Shown here in pieces: positions 1 to 8,409 of a stretch of DNA of 33,576 bases. Each line of letters starts with the position of its first letter. The stretch's first letter is position 1. This DNA is from an uncultured Porphyromonadaceae bacterium (GTDB taxonomy: Bacteria > Bacteroidota > Bacteroidia > Bacteroidales > Muribaculaceae): the NCBI GenBank assembly GCA_947643165.1, contig CANRVB010000024.1, positions 1 through 33,576 of the forward strand, read 5' to 3'. A program made the translations under genes and the position numbers. Below the pieces are notes generated by a model. It worked only from the letters and a program-made list of their open reading frames with translations, did not search any database and was not told where the DNA came from.

Positions 1-26
1 GAAAGTGGGAAAGTAGGTAACCGCCC
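1..26 (+). rRNA. 5S ribosomal RNA, 3' end only (partial)
   Basis: The first bases match the conserved 3' arm of bacterial 5S rRNA (GTGGGAAAGTAGGTAACCGCC; compare the GTGGGAGAGTAGG core known in Bacteroides 5S). A strong intrinsic terminator follows at once, as expected at the end of an rRNA operon. The rest of the 5S gene and presumably 16S and 23S lie to the left of the window. The exact 3' end is estimated. Confidence 0.85.
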
Positions 27-31
27 CTTCC

Positions 32-70
32 GAGCGCCGGGTTCATCAATGATCCTGGCGTTCTTTTTTT
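32..70 (+). terminator. rRNA operon intrinsic terminator
   Basis: A 10-bp stem (32-41 with 54-63, two G-T wobbles) with a 12-nt loop is followed by a run of seven T at 64-70. It lies directly after the 5S end, so it is read as the terminator of the rRNA operon. Confidence 0.85.
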
Positions 71-462
71 GTGTCTATGTGTGTTGTGTTATGGCGCCGG
101 GGCTGCGGTGACTGTCCGGGGGGATGGCAGTGTGCGTCGGGGCAGGATGCGTGGACAGGATGGGGTTTAGCGGGGTACGAGGGTAGTCGGTATTGCCGTG
201 TTGGCTGACCGCAGTAGACGGCGGCGTACGTAGGGTTGTGCTGATGGCTGGGTTGAGTGCGTGTGGAGATAAATACGGGTGCCGGAAGTGGCTTTTTTAT
301 GCCCGTCACGGCGTTGTTGCTGTTCAGATGGAGGTAATCTTTGTTTTAATCGTGAGAGACGGCTGTGGCGCTTTAAAATGTGCTGTGAGTGGAGATGCGG
401 AGATGTGACAGTGTATGGTTTGAGTGGGAATGACCGAGACGGATGTTGTGTATAATAAATAA
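71..462. other. Gene-free spacer between rRNA operon and asnS
   Basis: About 390 bases lie between the rRNA terminator and the asnS terminator. The only open frames start with TTG or GTG, have no recognisable composition or domain, and overlap each other on opposite strands. I see no tRNA, promoter or repeat here. The + strand is G-rich and C-poor. Confidence 0.6.
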
Positions 463-500
463 AGCAGAGCCTGGATCGTGAGTTTGATCCAGGCTCTGCT
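452..500 (-). terminator. asnS terminator
   Basis: A perfect 15-bp inverted repeat (463-477 with 486-500, 8-nt loop) begins 23 bases past the asnS stop. Read on the minus strand it is followed by a T-rich tract (452-462), which fits an intrinsic terminator for the asnS transcript. Confidence 0.85.
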
Positions 501-522
501 TATGACGGGGGTATTGTGAGCG

Positions 523-1911
523 TTAGAATTCGGCGTTGTTTGGCGTACGGGGGAATGGGATGACATCGCGTATGTTTGTCATACCGGTGACAAACAATAC
601 GAGACGCTCGAATCCGAGGCCAAAGCCTGCGTGAGGCACTGTGCCGAAGCGGCGCGTGTCGAGGTACCACCACATATCCTTCATGGGTATGTCGAGTTCT
701 TCGATGCGTTTGAGCAGCTTGTCGTAGTCGGCCTCGCGCTCCGATCCGCCTATTATCTCTCCGATTGTGGGGAAGAGTACGTCCATGGCGCGAACGGTGC
801 GGTTGTCATCGTTGAGCTTCATGTAGAAGGCTTTGATGTCCTTCGGGTAGTCGGTGAGTATGACCGGCTTCTTGAAGTGTTCTTCGACGAGATAGCGTTC
901 GTGTTCGCTCTGAAGATCGGTACCCCAGTCGACGGGGAACTCAAATTTCTTGCCGGAAGCTTTGAGTATTTCGATGCCTTCGGTGTAGGACAGGCGCACG
1001 AAGTCGTTGTCGATGACGAAGCGGAGACGTTCGGGGAGGTCCTTGTCGTACATCTGGGCAAGGAAGTCGATGTCGTCTTTGCAATTTTGGAGTGCGTATC
1101 CGATGCAATATTTGACGAAATCTTCGGCAAGATCCATGTTGTCGCTGATGTCGAAGAATGCAACCTCGGGCTCTACCATCCAGAATTCAGAGAGGTGGCG
1201 CGGGGTGTTTGAGTTTTCAGCGCGGAATGTGGGACCGAATGTGTAGATCGCTCCCAGGGCAGTCGCGCCAAGCTCACCCTCGAGCTGTCCGCTCACGGTG
1301 AGGGCTGTGGGCTTTCCGAAGAAGTCGGCAGAGTAGTCTACCTTGCCGTCTTCGGTTCGGGGCGGGTTGTCGATGTCGAGGGTTGTCACCTGAAACATCG
1401 CACCTGCGCCTTCGCAGTCGCTGGCGGTGATGAGAGGAGTGTTGAGATAGAAGAATCCGCGCTCCTGGAAGAACTTGTGTATCGCGAAGGCGAGAGCACT
1501 GCGGATGCGCAGCACAGCACCAAAAGTGTTTGTGCGTGGGCGGAGATGGGCTTTCTCGCGCAGGAACTCAAGGGTGTGGCCCTTTTTCTGGAGGGGATAT
1601 GTTTCGGGATCAGCAGTGCCAAACACCTCGAGGGTGTCGGCCTGGATCTCGCAAGTCTGTCCTTTACCCTGACTCTCGACGAGCTGTCCGGTGACGTGAA
1701 TGCTCGATCCGGTTGTGACGAGCTTGAGCTGATCATCGGTGAAGCGGCTCATGTCGAACACGATCTGAATGTTGCGGATGGTCGAGCCATCGTTGAGCGC
1801 CACAAACTGAACGTGCTTGTTGCCGCGGCGGGTCCTGACCCAGCCCATGACGCTTACTTCAGATCCTATCAATGCGGGATCGAAGATCCGGTCTATACGT
1901 GTACGTTTCAT
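523..1911 (-). CDS. asnS: Asparaginyl-tRNA synthetase
   Basis: Charges tRNA-Asn with asparagine in the cytoplasm. The 462-residue protein has the usual AsnRS layout: an N-terminal OB-fold anticodon-binding domain (about 15-100, [14 protein letters not shown] at 23-36) and a class II catalytic core (about 120-462). Class II motif 2 is seen as [12 protein letters not shown] (229-240) and motif 3 as [10 protein letters not shown] (429-438). The combination [16 protein letters not shown] is typical of AsnRS rather than AspRS. Length matches the bacterial family. It starts at an ATG 32 bases after the stop of the upstream pseudouridine synthase gene, with no promoter seen between, so the two are probably cotranscribed. 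Confidence 0.97.
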   Translation of the reverse strand: MKRTRIDRIFDPALIGSEVSVMGWVRTRRGNKHVQFVALNDGSTIRNIQIVFDMSRFTDDQLKLVTTGSSIHVTGQLVESQGKGQTCEIQADTLEVFGTADPETYPLQKKGHTLEFLREKAHLRPRTNTFGAVLRIRSALAFAIHKFFQERGFFYLNTPLITASDCEGAGAMFQVTTLDIDNPPRTEDGKVDYSADFFGKPTALTVSGQLEGELGATALGAIYTFGPTFRAENSNTPRHLSEFWMVEPEVAFFDISDNMDLAEDFVKYCIGYALQNCKDDIDFLAQMYDKDLPERLRFVIDNDFVRLSYTEGIEILKASGKKFEFPVDWGTDLQSEHERYLVEEHFKKPVILTDYPKDIKAFYMKLNDDNRTVRAMDVLFPTIGEIIGGSEREADYDKLLKRIEELDIPMKDMWWYLDTRRFGTVPHAGFGLGFERLVLFVTGMTNIRDVIPFPRTPNNAEF

Positions 1912-1943
1912 TTATGATTTTCGGTAGAAAGATTGAATTATTG

Positions 1944-3533
1944 CTAGAAAGAGCCCATCTTTAGGAAGTTGACTTCTTCCTGTGTGAGGTAGCGCCAGCG
2001 TCCGCGTGGAAGGTTCTTCTTGGTGAGACCGGCGAAGTATACGCGGTCGAGCTTGGTCACGTGGTAGCCGAGCTTTTCGAAGATGCGGCGCACGATGCGG
2101 TTACGGCCAGAGTGAATCTCGATGCCGGCCTGATTGCGGTCGGTCTCGGTGGCATAGCTGATAGCATCGGCATGAATGGGCCCATCTTCCAGCTCAATGC
2201 CGTCGGCGATGGCCTGCATGTCGTCTTCGGTGATATCCTTGTCAACCCATACGTGGTAGATCTTTTTCTTCACATACTTGGGGTGTGTGAGCTTGGATGC
2301 GAGATCGCCGTCGTTGGTGAGCAGGAGTACGCCGGTGGTGTTGCGGTCGAGACGACCTACGGGGTATATGCGTTCGTCGCAGGCACCCTTAACCAGATCG
2401 AGTACAGTGGTGCGTCCGTTTGGATCGTCGCTTGTTGTTACGCAATCCTTGGGCTTGTTGAGCAGGATGTATGTCTTGCGCTCGAGTGTGATTACCTTCT
2501 CGTCGTATTCGACAACGTCCTTGCATGTGATCTTTGTGCCGAGTTCGGTAACGACTTCGCCATTTACCTTCACAAGGCCCTGACGGATGAAGTCGTCGGC
2601 TTCGCGGCGCGAGCAGATACCTGCATTGGCCATATACTTGTTCAGACGTATCTGCTCATCGGGATCGGGAGCGGGCAGTTCGTATTCTATTCGTTTGGGA
2701 CGCGGAGTGAAGCTCTTGCCACCCTGGGGCATACCGAAGCGGTTCTGACGGGGCTGCTGGCCGTTCTGACCGAACGGACGCTGCTGACGCTGATAACCGC
2801 CCTGACGCTGCTGGCCGTAGGGGCGCTGCTGACGTTGCTGGTAACCGCCCTGCTGCTGACCGTAAGAGCGCTGCTGACGGGGCTGATAACCGCCTTCACC
2901 GTTATGGTTGTTGTAGTTGTTGCGCTGACGGGGCTGATAGCCATTCTGCTGCTGGTTGTCGCCGTCGGCGTGCTGACCGTAAGAGCGCTGCTGACGTGGC
3001 TGATAACCGCCCTGCTGCTGGCCGTAGGGGCGCTGCTGACGTTGCTGATAGCCGCCCTGCTGCTGACCGTAGGGGCGCTGCTGGCGGGGCTGGTAGCCGC
3101 CTTGCTGACGGGGCTGATAGCCACCCTGCTGATAATGCTGGCGGGGCTGGTAAGAAGAATTAGCCTGACTGTTGAACGTGCTGCCCTGTTGTGTCGTATC
3201 CTGAGTGTCGGTAGCTGCCGATTCTTCGCCAGTCGCAGCCGGACGGGGTTGATACGTGCGGGGCTGATAAGATGTCGAGCGCTGATAGCCACCTTGCTGT
3301 TGTCCGTATTGGCGAGGCTGGTAGCCACCCTGATTATATGATCTCTGATATCCGCTCTGCATAGGACGCGGCTGATAAGCGCGGGGATATCCTGTGGGTT
3401 GAATTTCTTGAGCATCTGAGCTGGCGGGAGCGCTTGAAGCGGTCTGAGCGCCCGGTTCGGTTGCGGGGAAAGCTGAGGGACGGCCTTCACCTATGCGGGG
3501 GCGCTTGCTCTTTTTTTCGTTGTTGCTGTCCAT
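1944..3533 (-). CDS. rluB: RluB/RsuA-family rRNA pseudouridine synthase with long repeat-rich N-terminus
   Basis: Expected to convert a uridine of rRNA to pseudouridine. The conserved part is the last 240 residues: an S4 RNA-binding domain (about 295-345, RLNKYMANAGICSRREAD) and the RsuA/RluB catalytic domain, with catalytic Asp396 in GRLDRNTTGVLLLTNDG. Before it sit about 285 residues of low complexity, rich in Gln, Gly, Arg and Tyr, built from variants of GGYQPRQ and QQRPYGQQQ (about 49-262). That extension is absent from E. coli RluB and looks intrinsically disordered and RNA-binding. Extended N-termini on this enzyme occur in other Bacteroidetes (recalled, not checked). The ATG start leaves a leader of about 225 nt from the promoter at 3762-3792. 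Substrate position (RluB, RluE or RsuA type) cannot be fixed from sequence alone. Confidence 0.9.
   Translation of the reverse strand: MDSNNEKKSKRPRIGEGRPSAFPATEPGAQTASSAPASSDAQEIQPTGYPRAYQPRPMQSGYQRSYNQGGYQPRQYGQQQGGYQRSTSYQPRTYQPRPAATGEESAATDTQDTTQQGSTFNSQANSSYQPRQHYQQGGYQPRQQGGYQPRQQRPYGQQQGGYQQRQQRPYGQQQGGYQPRQQRSYGQHADGDNQQQNGYQPRQRNNYNNHNGEGGYQPRQQRSYGQQQGGYQQRQQRPYGQQRQGGYQRQQRPFGQNGQQPRQNRFGMPQGGKSFTPRPKRIEYELPAPDPDEQIRLNKYMANAGICSRREADDFIRQGLVKVNGEVVTELGTKITCKDVVEYDEKVITLERKTYILLNKPKDCVTTSDDPNGRTTVLDLVKGACDERIYPVGRLDRNTTGVLLLTNDGDLASKLTHPKYVKKKIYHVWVDKDITEDDMQAIADGIELEDGPIHADAISYATETDRNQAGIEIHSGRNRIVRRIFEKLGYHVTKLDRVYFAGLTKKNLPRGRWRYLTQEEVNFLKMGSF
2748..3389 (-). repeat. Degenerate in-frame repeats coding GGYQPRQ / QRPYGQQQ
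   Basis: This coding region holds imperfect tandem units of roughly 24-45 bases; on the + strand the words CTGCTGACG and GGGCTGATA recur. They encode residues 49-262 of the pseudouridine synthase. The units vary in length and are interrupted by non-repeat spacers near residues 97-128 and 188-215. Confidence 0.85.
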
Positions 3534-3761
3534 TGTTGTTGTTTAAGAGCTTGATTTGAGGTTTCTTGAATGTATTATGCTAAGCAATTGAATTTGTCTT
3601 GCCTCGCGGCTCGATCTGAAGTTTGATTTGTTTGTTTTGAGTGAATGAGAATTTTGTGTTAAATAAGAATATAATTGAATTTTGACGGCTATGGAGGCGG
3701 ATGTGCGCAGATCTCAGCGCAGTGACAACACAGGGTTGAGCCTCCCATTGACATCCGGGTG
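3534..3761 (-). promoter_or_regulatory. Long 5' leader of the pseudouridine synthase-asnS transcript
   Basis: About 225 nt separate the predicted transcription start from the ATG. Interleaved complementary segments are visible: GGAGGC (3693-3698) with GCCTCC (3740-3745), GGATGT (3699-3704) with ACATCC (3751-3756), and a small TGCGC/GCGCA hairpin (3704-3708 with 3717-3721). The first two pairs cross, so they form either a pseudoknot or alternative helices. No known riboswitch class was recognised. Confidence 0.35.
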
Positions 3762-3792
3762 CAAAAATAATTCAAATATGTGAGTATAACAA
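3762..3792 (-). promoter_or_regulatory. Bacteroidetes-type promoter for pseudouridine synthase-asnS
   Basis: On the minus strand, TTG (3790-3792) is followed after 20 bases by TATTTTTG (3762-3769), matching the Bacteroidetes -33 TTG / -7 TAnnTTTG consensus with the same spacing as three other promoters in this window. Confidence 0.7.
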
Positions 3793-3923
3793 TTTTCCTA
3801 ACACGTTTGACATAAAAAAATAGCCTTTGCAACATTTAAAAATCGTGAAACGGATAGATGAACTTTGATCAGCCGTCCAATGTTACACTGTATGACAACA
3901 ATTTGATTTAAAACGCACAGACA

Positions 3924-4187
3924 ATGAAACTTCTCGAAAAAACATTTTATGTGGCCGGCTACATAATGATCGGTATAGGTATTGGTGTAGGACTCATGTC
4001 GGGCCATTCGCGGGCTGTCAAGGAGAAAGACCGTGAGCGGCTCCGTCGGCAGAAGGCCGATTTCCAGAAGGAGACAGCTCGTCTGAAGGAGAAAAACCGC
4101 GCGTCCCGCAAGCATGAAGCCGAGGCTGTGGCAGCGGTTCCGCTCTTAAAGGCCGTTGGCGACAAGCTAAGGCACGCCAAAAAGTAA
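3924..4187 (+). CDS. Small membrane-anchored protein of unknown function
   Basis: An 87-residue protein not assigned to a family. It has one hydrophobic segment (about 9-26, glycine-rich with GIGIGVG), followed by a highly charged Lys/Arg/Glu-rich stretch (about 30-68) that looks helical and possibly coiled-coil. It would sit as a single-pass membrane protein with a basic soluble tail. It starts at an ATG with no Shine-Dalgarno, as is common in this phylum. I chose this strand over the two overlapping minus-strand frames because of its ATG, its clear segment-tail architecture and a hairpin just past its stop. It lies alone between the divergent pseudouridine synthase gene and purC. Confidence 0.65.
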   Translation: MKLLEKTFYVAGYIMIGIGIGVGLMSGHSRAVKEKDRERLRRQKADFQKETARLKEKNRASRKHEAEAVAAVPLLKAVGDKLRHAKK

Positions 4188-4209
4188 CCACACGGCCGGA
4201 TTATTTCAT

Positions 4210-4246
4210 TGCCGGGCTATGGCGACATGTGTCGTCGTGCCCGGCA
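4210..4246 (+). terminator. Hairpin after the small membrane protein gene
   Basis: An 8-bp outer stem (4210-4217 with 4239-4246) encloses a second stem (GGCGACA 4221-4227 with TGTCGTC 4230-4236). It starts 22 bases past the stop codon at 4187. No T run follows, so termination is an inference. Confidence 0.45.
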
Positions 4247-4329
4247 CGTGGTGTATATGGTATATATTGCCTGAGGAGTCCCTGTCACCTCATCGCGATG
4301 GTATAGCAAAGCTTATTATATTGATATTA

Positions 4330-4362
4330 TTGATAGTAATTGACGGTTTTTTAGTACTTTTG
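4330..4362 (+). promoter_or_regulatory. Probable purC promoter
   Basis: TACTTTTG at 4355-4362 fits the -7 element TAnnTTTG. The nearest suitable TTG is at 4330-4332 with 22 bases between, slightly longer than the 20 seen elsewhere in the window. The predicted leader of about 75 nt holds two small hairpins: GCGGA/TCCGC (4367-4371 with 4379-4383) and GGTCC/GGACC (4392-4396 with 4403-4407). Confidence 0.55.
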
Positions 4363-4440
4363 CAGCGCGGAAACGTAATCCGCTTTCCGACGGTCCACCC
4401 AAGGACCTCTCAGAATCAATTCAATCAATTATCAAGAGCT

Positions 4441-5394
4441 ATGGCTACTACTTTGACCTCAACCGATTACAATTTCCCGGGTCAGACAAGCGTGTACCAC
4501 GGAAAGGTGCGCGATGTGTATGATATCAACAATGACTATCTTGTGATGATAGCCACCGACCGTATCTCGGCTTTCGACGTTATCCTACCCAAAGGTATCC
4601 CCTACAAGGGACAGGTGCTCAACCAGATCGCAGAATACTTCCTTGATTCTACTGCCGACATTGTCCCCAACTGGAAGCTGGTTTCGCCCGATCCCATGGT
4701 AACTATCGGCACAAAGTGCGAAGGATTCAAAGTAGAGATGATCATCCGTGGTTATCTGGCCGGAAGTGCATGGCGTGAGTACGCTGCCGGTGCACGTGAG
4801 ATATGCGGCGTCAAGCTTCCCGAGGGTCTGGTTGAGAACCAGCAGCTCCCCGAGCCTATCATCACGCCCACAACCAAGGCTGATGCCGGACACGATGAGA
4901 ACATATCCCGCGAAGAGATCATCGCCCAGGGCATTGTCAGCGCCGATGACTATGCTGTCATGGAAGACTATACCCGCAAGCTCTTTGCCCGCGGCCAGCA
5001 GATGGCTGCCGAAAAGGGCCTCATCCTGGTCGATACCAAATATGAGTTTGGCAAACGCGACGGCAAGGTGATCCTCATCGACGAGATCCATACTCCCGAT
5101 TCTTCGCGCTACTTCTATGCCGAGGGTTACGAGGAACGTTTGCGCAAAGGTGAGCCCCAGCGTCAGCTCTCAAAGGAATTTGTGCGCCAGTGGCTCATTG
5201 CCAACGGATTCATGGGTAAGGAAGGTCAGCAGGTCCCCGAAATGACTGAAGAGTTTGTAAACAGCGTTTCTGAGCGCTATATCGAGCTCTACGAGCATAT
5301 CACCGGACAGCCTTTCGTCAAGGCCGACGAGTCAGATCTTGAAAACCGTATCGCTGTAAACGTGCTTGACGCACTCCGACAGATTGAGCGCTGA
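4441..5394 (+). CDS. purC: Phosphoribosylaminoimidazole-succinocarboxamide (SAICAR) synthase
   Basis: Joins aspartate to CAIR using ATP in de novo purine synthesis. With the ATG at 4441 the protein is 317 residues. Family signatures are [14 protein letters not shown] (101-114) and [11 protein letters not shown] (194-204), with the N-terminal GKVRDVYD nucleotide-binding strand at 21-28. The frame stays open upstream to 4219, but that would place the start before the promoter element at 4355-4362 and add about 70 unrelated residues, so 4441 is the better start. menG follows after 16 bases, suggesting cotranscription. Confidence 0.96.
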   Translation: MATTLTSTDYNFPGQTSVYHGKVRDVYDINNDYLVMIATDRISAFDVILPKGIPYKGQVLNQIAEYFLDSTADIVPNWKLVSPDPMVTIGTKCEGFKVEMIIRGYLAGSAWREYAAGAREICGVKLPEGLVENQQLPEPIITPTTKADAGHDENISREEIIAQGIVSADDYAVMEDYTRKLFARGQQMAAEKGLILVDTKYEFGKRDGKVILIDEIHTPDSSRYFYAEGYEERLRKGEPQRQLSKEFVRQWLIANGFMGKEGQQVPEMTEEFVNSVSERYIELYEHITGQPFVKADESDLENRIAVNVLDALRQIER

Positions 5395-5410
5395 ATCCGA
5401 CATAAACAGA

Positions 5411-6154
5411 ATGGATCCCGGCTGTCAGAACGTACGGCCTTATGATGATGGCCGCGACAAGACAGCGCAGGTGCGCGATATGTTCGACAACATCGCTCCC
5501 GCCTACGACTTCATGAACCGGGCTATGACCATGGGTATCGACAAGCTGTGGCGGCGCAAAGCCATAGCCATGCTTGAACCGTTGCATCCACGGCGTATCC
5601 TTGATGTGGCCACCGGTACCGCCGATCTTGCTCTGGAACTCGATAGGCGTCTGAAGCCCGAAGCCATTACCGGCATAGATCTCAGCGAGGAGATGCTTGC
5701 TATCGGCAGGCGTAAGGTTGAGAGTGCCGGAGCCACAGGACGCATCACCCTTGAGTGTGCCGACTGCCTGAGGTTACCGATGCCCGACGGCACTTTCGAT
5801 TGTGTCACGGTGGCATACGGCGTCCGCAACTTTGCCGATCTCCTTGCTGGATATCGCGAGATGGCCCGTGTGCTCAAGCCTGGTGGTACCCTCTGCGTCA
5901 TAGAGCTATCGACCCCCACCGGTGCTGTCACTGCGCCGCTCTACAGATTCTACACGCGTTATATCATTCCTGCTGTCGGTCGACTTGTGTCTCACGATAC
6001 CCGGGCCTACTCATATCTGCCCGAAAGCATCGCCGCTGTTCCGCAGCGTGAGCGCATGACTGCACTGATGGAGCGTGCCGGATTTGCCGACTGCAGTTTC
6101 CGCACCCTCACGTTTGGTGTCTGTACCATCTATACTGCCCGAAAGCCATTCTGA
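5411..6154 (+). CDS. menG: Demethylmenaquinone methyltransferase (UbiE/MenG)
   Basis: SAM-dependent C-methylation of demethylmenaquinone, the last step of menaquinone synthesis. The 247-residue protein shows the UbiE family layout: FDNIAPAYDFMNRAMTMG (25-42), SAM motif I DVATGTADLA (65-74), acidic GIDLSEEML (88-96), and the UbiE signature YGVRNF (136-141). I chose ATG 5411 rather than 5366 because the earlier one overlaps purC by 29 bases and family N-termini are short. Since anaerobic Bacteroidales use menaquinone and not ubiquinone, menG is the apt name. Probably in one transcript with purC. Confidence 0.95.
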   Translation: MDPGCQNVRPYDDGRDKTAQVRDMFDNIAPAYDFMNRAMTMGIDKLWRRKAIAMLEPLHPRRILDVATGTADLALELDRRLKPEAITGIDLSEEMLAIGRRKVESAGATGRITLECADCLRLPMPDGTFDCVTVAYGVRNFADLLAGYREMARVLKPGGTLCVIELSTPTGAVTAPLYRFYTRYIIPAVGRLVSHDTRAYSYLPESIAAVPQRERMTALMERAGFADCSFRTLTFGVCTIYTARKPF

Positions 6155-6155
6155 G

Positions 6156-6173
6156 AAACTATCGATATAGTTT
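6156..6173 (+). terminator. Weak AT-rich palindrome between menG and M13 peptidase
   Basis: An 18-base palindrome (AAACTAT-CGAT-ATAGTTT) directly follows the menG stop, with a T-rich stretch to 6188. It may attenuate transcription into the peptidase gene, but the stem is AT-rich and only 7 bp. Confidence 0.3.
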
Positions 6174-6191
6174 ACACTATTTTTATTCATA

Positions 6192-8240
6192 ATGAAACCA
6201 ATCAAATCTCTAATCAAACTTGCTGTGGCTCCGGCCCTGGCAGTCGGATTCATAGGCTGCTCTTCAGCAGAGCATCTCAAGAGTCTCGACAAGGCTCAGA
6301 TCAACGACAGCATCCCCGCTGGTGTTGACTTTTATGAGCATGTCACATCTATCTGGCAGCAGCAGCATCCTCTCACGGCCGAGTTCTCTCGCTACGGCCA
6401 GTTCAACATTCTGAGCGATACCAACGAGGTACGTGTCAAAAATCTCGTCCTCGGTCTGGCCGACAGCAACCCCGAGCCGGGAAGCGTGGCTTTCAAGGTG
6501 TCGACCATCTACAATCAGGCCATGGACTCAACCCGCCGTAACAGTGAAGGCGCTCAGCCGATCCAGGCCGACCTCAAGAAGATCGAGGAGACAACTCCCG
6601 ACAAGATGGAAGATCTCTTCATGTGGATGCACAAGAATTACGCAAGCCCGTTCTTCGGTGCAGGTCCTCAGGAAGACATGATGAATTCAACCCAATATGC
6701 GATGTATATTGGCGGCGGTGGCATGGGACTCGGCGACCGCGATTATTATCTGCTCGACGATGAGCGCAACACTGCCGTGCGCAACGCCTATAAGACTCTC
6801 ATCGCCGCTCAGATGAAAAATGCCGGCTACAGTCAGGAAGACGCCGATCGCATCGTTGCCAACGTCATGAAGATCGAGACCGCGCTTGCCGACTCAGCCT
6901 GGACACGCGAACAGAGCCGCAACATCCCGGCCATGTACAATCCACGCACTCTCGCGCAGGTAAAGCAGATGTTCCCCAACATCAACTGGGATCGCTTCTT
7001 CGTCGAGACCATGGGTATTGACACTCCCGACCAGATGATCGTCACCGAGATCAGCTCTGTCAACCGTGCCAACGAACTCATGGGCAAGCTCACCGACCGC
7101 GAGAAAAAAGACTACTACCTCTGGAAGTACGTCGCCAATGCCGCACCCTATCTTAGCGATGATTTCAGCGACGCATCGTTCGAATTCAACAAGGTCATGA
7201 GCGGTGTGCAGGAGCAGCGTCCGCGCTGGAAACGCGCCCTTTCTGCTACCGAAGGCGCAATGGGCGAGGCTGTAGGTCAGCTCTATGTTGAGAAATACTT
7301 CCCCGAGTCTTCAAAGAAGTATATGCTCGAACTTGTCGAAAACCTCCGTACTGCTCTCGGTGAGCATATCGACTCTCTCTCATGGATGAGCGACTCCACT
7401 AAAGTACGCGCTCATGAGAAGCTCAATGCTTTCACCGTAAAGATTGGTTATCCCGACAAGTGGAAGGATTACACATCAATGGCTATCGATCCCGAAAAGT
7501 CATACTACGACAATATGCACGAGGTGTCAATGTGGCATCAGCGCGACTACCTCTCCAAGTGGGGTAAACCTGTCGACCGCACAGAGTGGGCCATGACTCC
7601 GCAGACTATCAACGCCTACTACAATCCTCTCGCCAATGAGATCGTGTTCCCTGCCGGTATCCTGCAGGCTCCGTTCTTCGATCCTGAGGCAAGCGATGCC
7701 GAGAACTACGGTGGTATCGGCGTGGTTATAGGTCATGAGATGACTCATGGATTCGATGACCAGGGATCGCAGTTCGATGCCGAGGGCAATATGGTCAACT
7801 GGTGGCAGCCTGAAGATGCCGAGGCATTCAAGAAGCTCACACAAGGTCTCGCCGATCAGTTCAGCGCAGTTGAGGTGCTTCCCGGTGTCTTTGCAAACGG
7901 CGTTTATACACTTGGCGAGAACATCGCCGACCAGGGTGGTCTCCGTATAGCACGTACTGCTTTCCTCAACTCGCAGGAAAAGAAAGGCGTGGATATCGCA
8001 AATACCACTATCGACGGCTTTACACCCATGCAGGTGTTCTATCTTAACTACGCAAACCTTTGGGCGCAGAACATTCGTCCCGAAGAGATCAACCGTCTCA
8101 CTGTAGGCGATCCCCACTCTCTCGGCAAGAACCGCGTCAATGTAACCCTCCGCAACATTGCTCCCTTCTTCGAAGCATTCGGAATTACCGAGGGCGACGC
8201 CATGTTCCGTCCCGAGCAGGAGCGTATAGTTATCTGGTAA
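6192..8240 (+). CDS. pepO: M13-family (neprilysin-like) zinc metallopeptidase, lipoprotein
   Basis: An exported zinc endopeptidase of family M13, expected to cleave peptides outside the cytoplasm. The 682-residue length fits the family. The N-terminus has a lipoprotein signal with a lipobox ending at Cys23 (FIGC). The zinc site is HEMTH at 515-519 with the third ligand Glu576 in ENIADQGG, both typical of M13. The substrate-binding NAYYNP motif, usual for the family, lies upstream of the zinc site. The C-terminus ends in a Trp preceded by hydrophobics, near the CxxW end of neprilysins but lacking the Cys. Position 37 bases after menG leaves room for its own promoter, though none was recognised. 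Confidence 0.94.
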   Translation: MKPIKSLIKLAVAPALAVGFIGCSSAEHLKSLDKAQINDSIPAGVDFYEHVTSIWQQQHPLTAEFSRYGQFNILSDTNEVRVKNLVLGLADSNPEPGSVAFKVSTIYNQAMDSTRRNSEGAQPIQADLKKIEETTPDKMEDLFMWMHKNYASPFFGAGPQEDMMNSTQYAMYIGGGGMGLGDRDYYLLDDERNTAVRNAYKTLIAAQMKNAGYSQEDADRIVANVMKIETALADSAWTREQSRNIPAMYNPRTLAQVKQMFPNINWDRFFVETMGIDTPDQMIVTEISSVNRANELMGKLTDREKKDYYLWKYVANAAPYLSDDFSDASFEFNKVMSGVQEQRPRWKRALSATEGAMGEAVGQLYVEKYFPESSKKYMLELVENLRTALGEHIDSLSWMSDSTKVRAHEKLNAFTVKIGYPDKWKDYTSMAIDPEKSYYDNMHEVSMWHQRDYLSKWGKPVDRTEWAMTPQTINAYYNPLANEIVFPAGILQAPFFDPEASDAENYGGIGVVIGHEMTHGFDDQGSQFDAEGNMVNWWQPEDAEAFKKLTQGLADQFSAVEVLPGVFANGVYTLGENIADQGGLRIARTAFLNSQEKKGVDIANTTIDGFTPMQVFYLNYANLWAQNIRPEEINRLTVGDPHSLGKNRVNVTLRNIAPFFEAFGITEGDAMFRPEQERIVIW

Positions 8241-8269
8241 TTTATCCATAGCGATACATACTTTTAAAC

Positions 8270-8312
8270 CAAATCACCCCGGCGATACATTTGGCATCGC
8301 CGGGGTGATTTG
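8270..8312 (+). terminator. Terminator hairpin after the M13 peptidase
   Basis: A perfect 17-bp stem (8270-8286 with 8296-8312) with a 9-nt loop lies 30 bases past the peptidase stop. It is GC-rich in the middle. The following T content is modest. Confidence 0.75.
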
Positions 8313-8339
8313 TCTTATGCTTGCAATCTCCATATAATT

Positions 8340-8379
8340 GCGAATCCCCGCTGACCTTGACTTGTCAGCGGGGATTCGC
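8340..8379 (-). terminator. Terminator hairpin after the flavodiiron gene
   Basis: A second perfect 16-bp stem (8340-8355 with 8364-8379, 8-nt loop) lies 30 bases past the flavodiiron stop on the minus strand. With the hairpin at 8270-8312 it separates two convergent transcripts. Confidence 0.7.
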
Positions 8380-8409
8380 CCTGTAGCGCACACGTTAGGT
8401 GCGATATAA

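Noticed and set aside
193..408. Short open frames between the rRNA operon and asnS
   Set aside because: They start with TTG or GTG, overlap opposite-strand frames and show no gene-like composition or homology that I recognise.
2061..3341. A 426-codon open frame on the + strand
   Set aside because: It is antisense to the pseudouridine synthase; its Leu/Ala/Thr-rich repeats are the complement of the Gln/Gly/Arg repeats.
2687..3490. A 267-codon minus-strand frame in the repeat region
   Set aside because: It is another frame of the same repeat-rich gene with no independent motif.
4219..4440. N-terminal extension of purC
   Set aside because: The extra codons precede the promoter element and are not like any PurC N-terminus; the ATG at 4441 begins the conserved protein.
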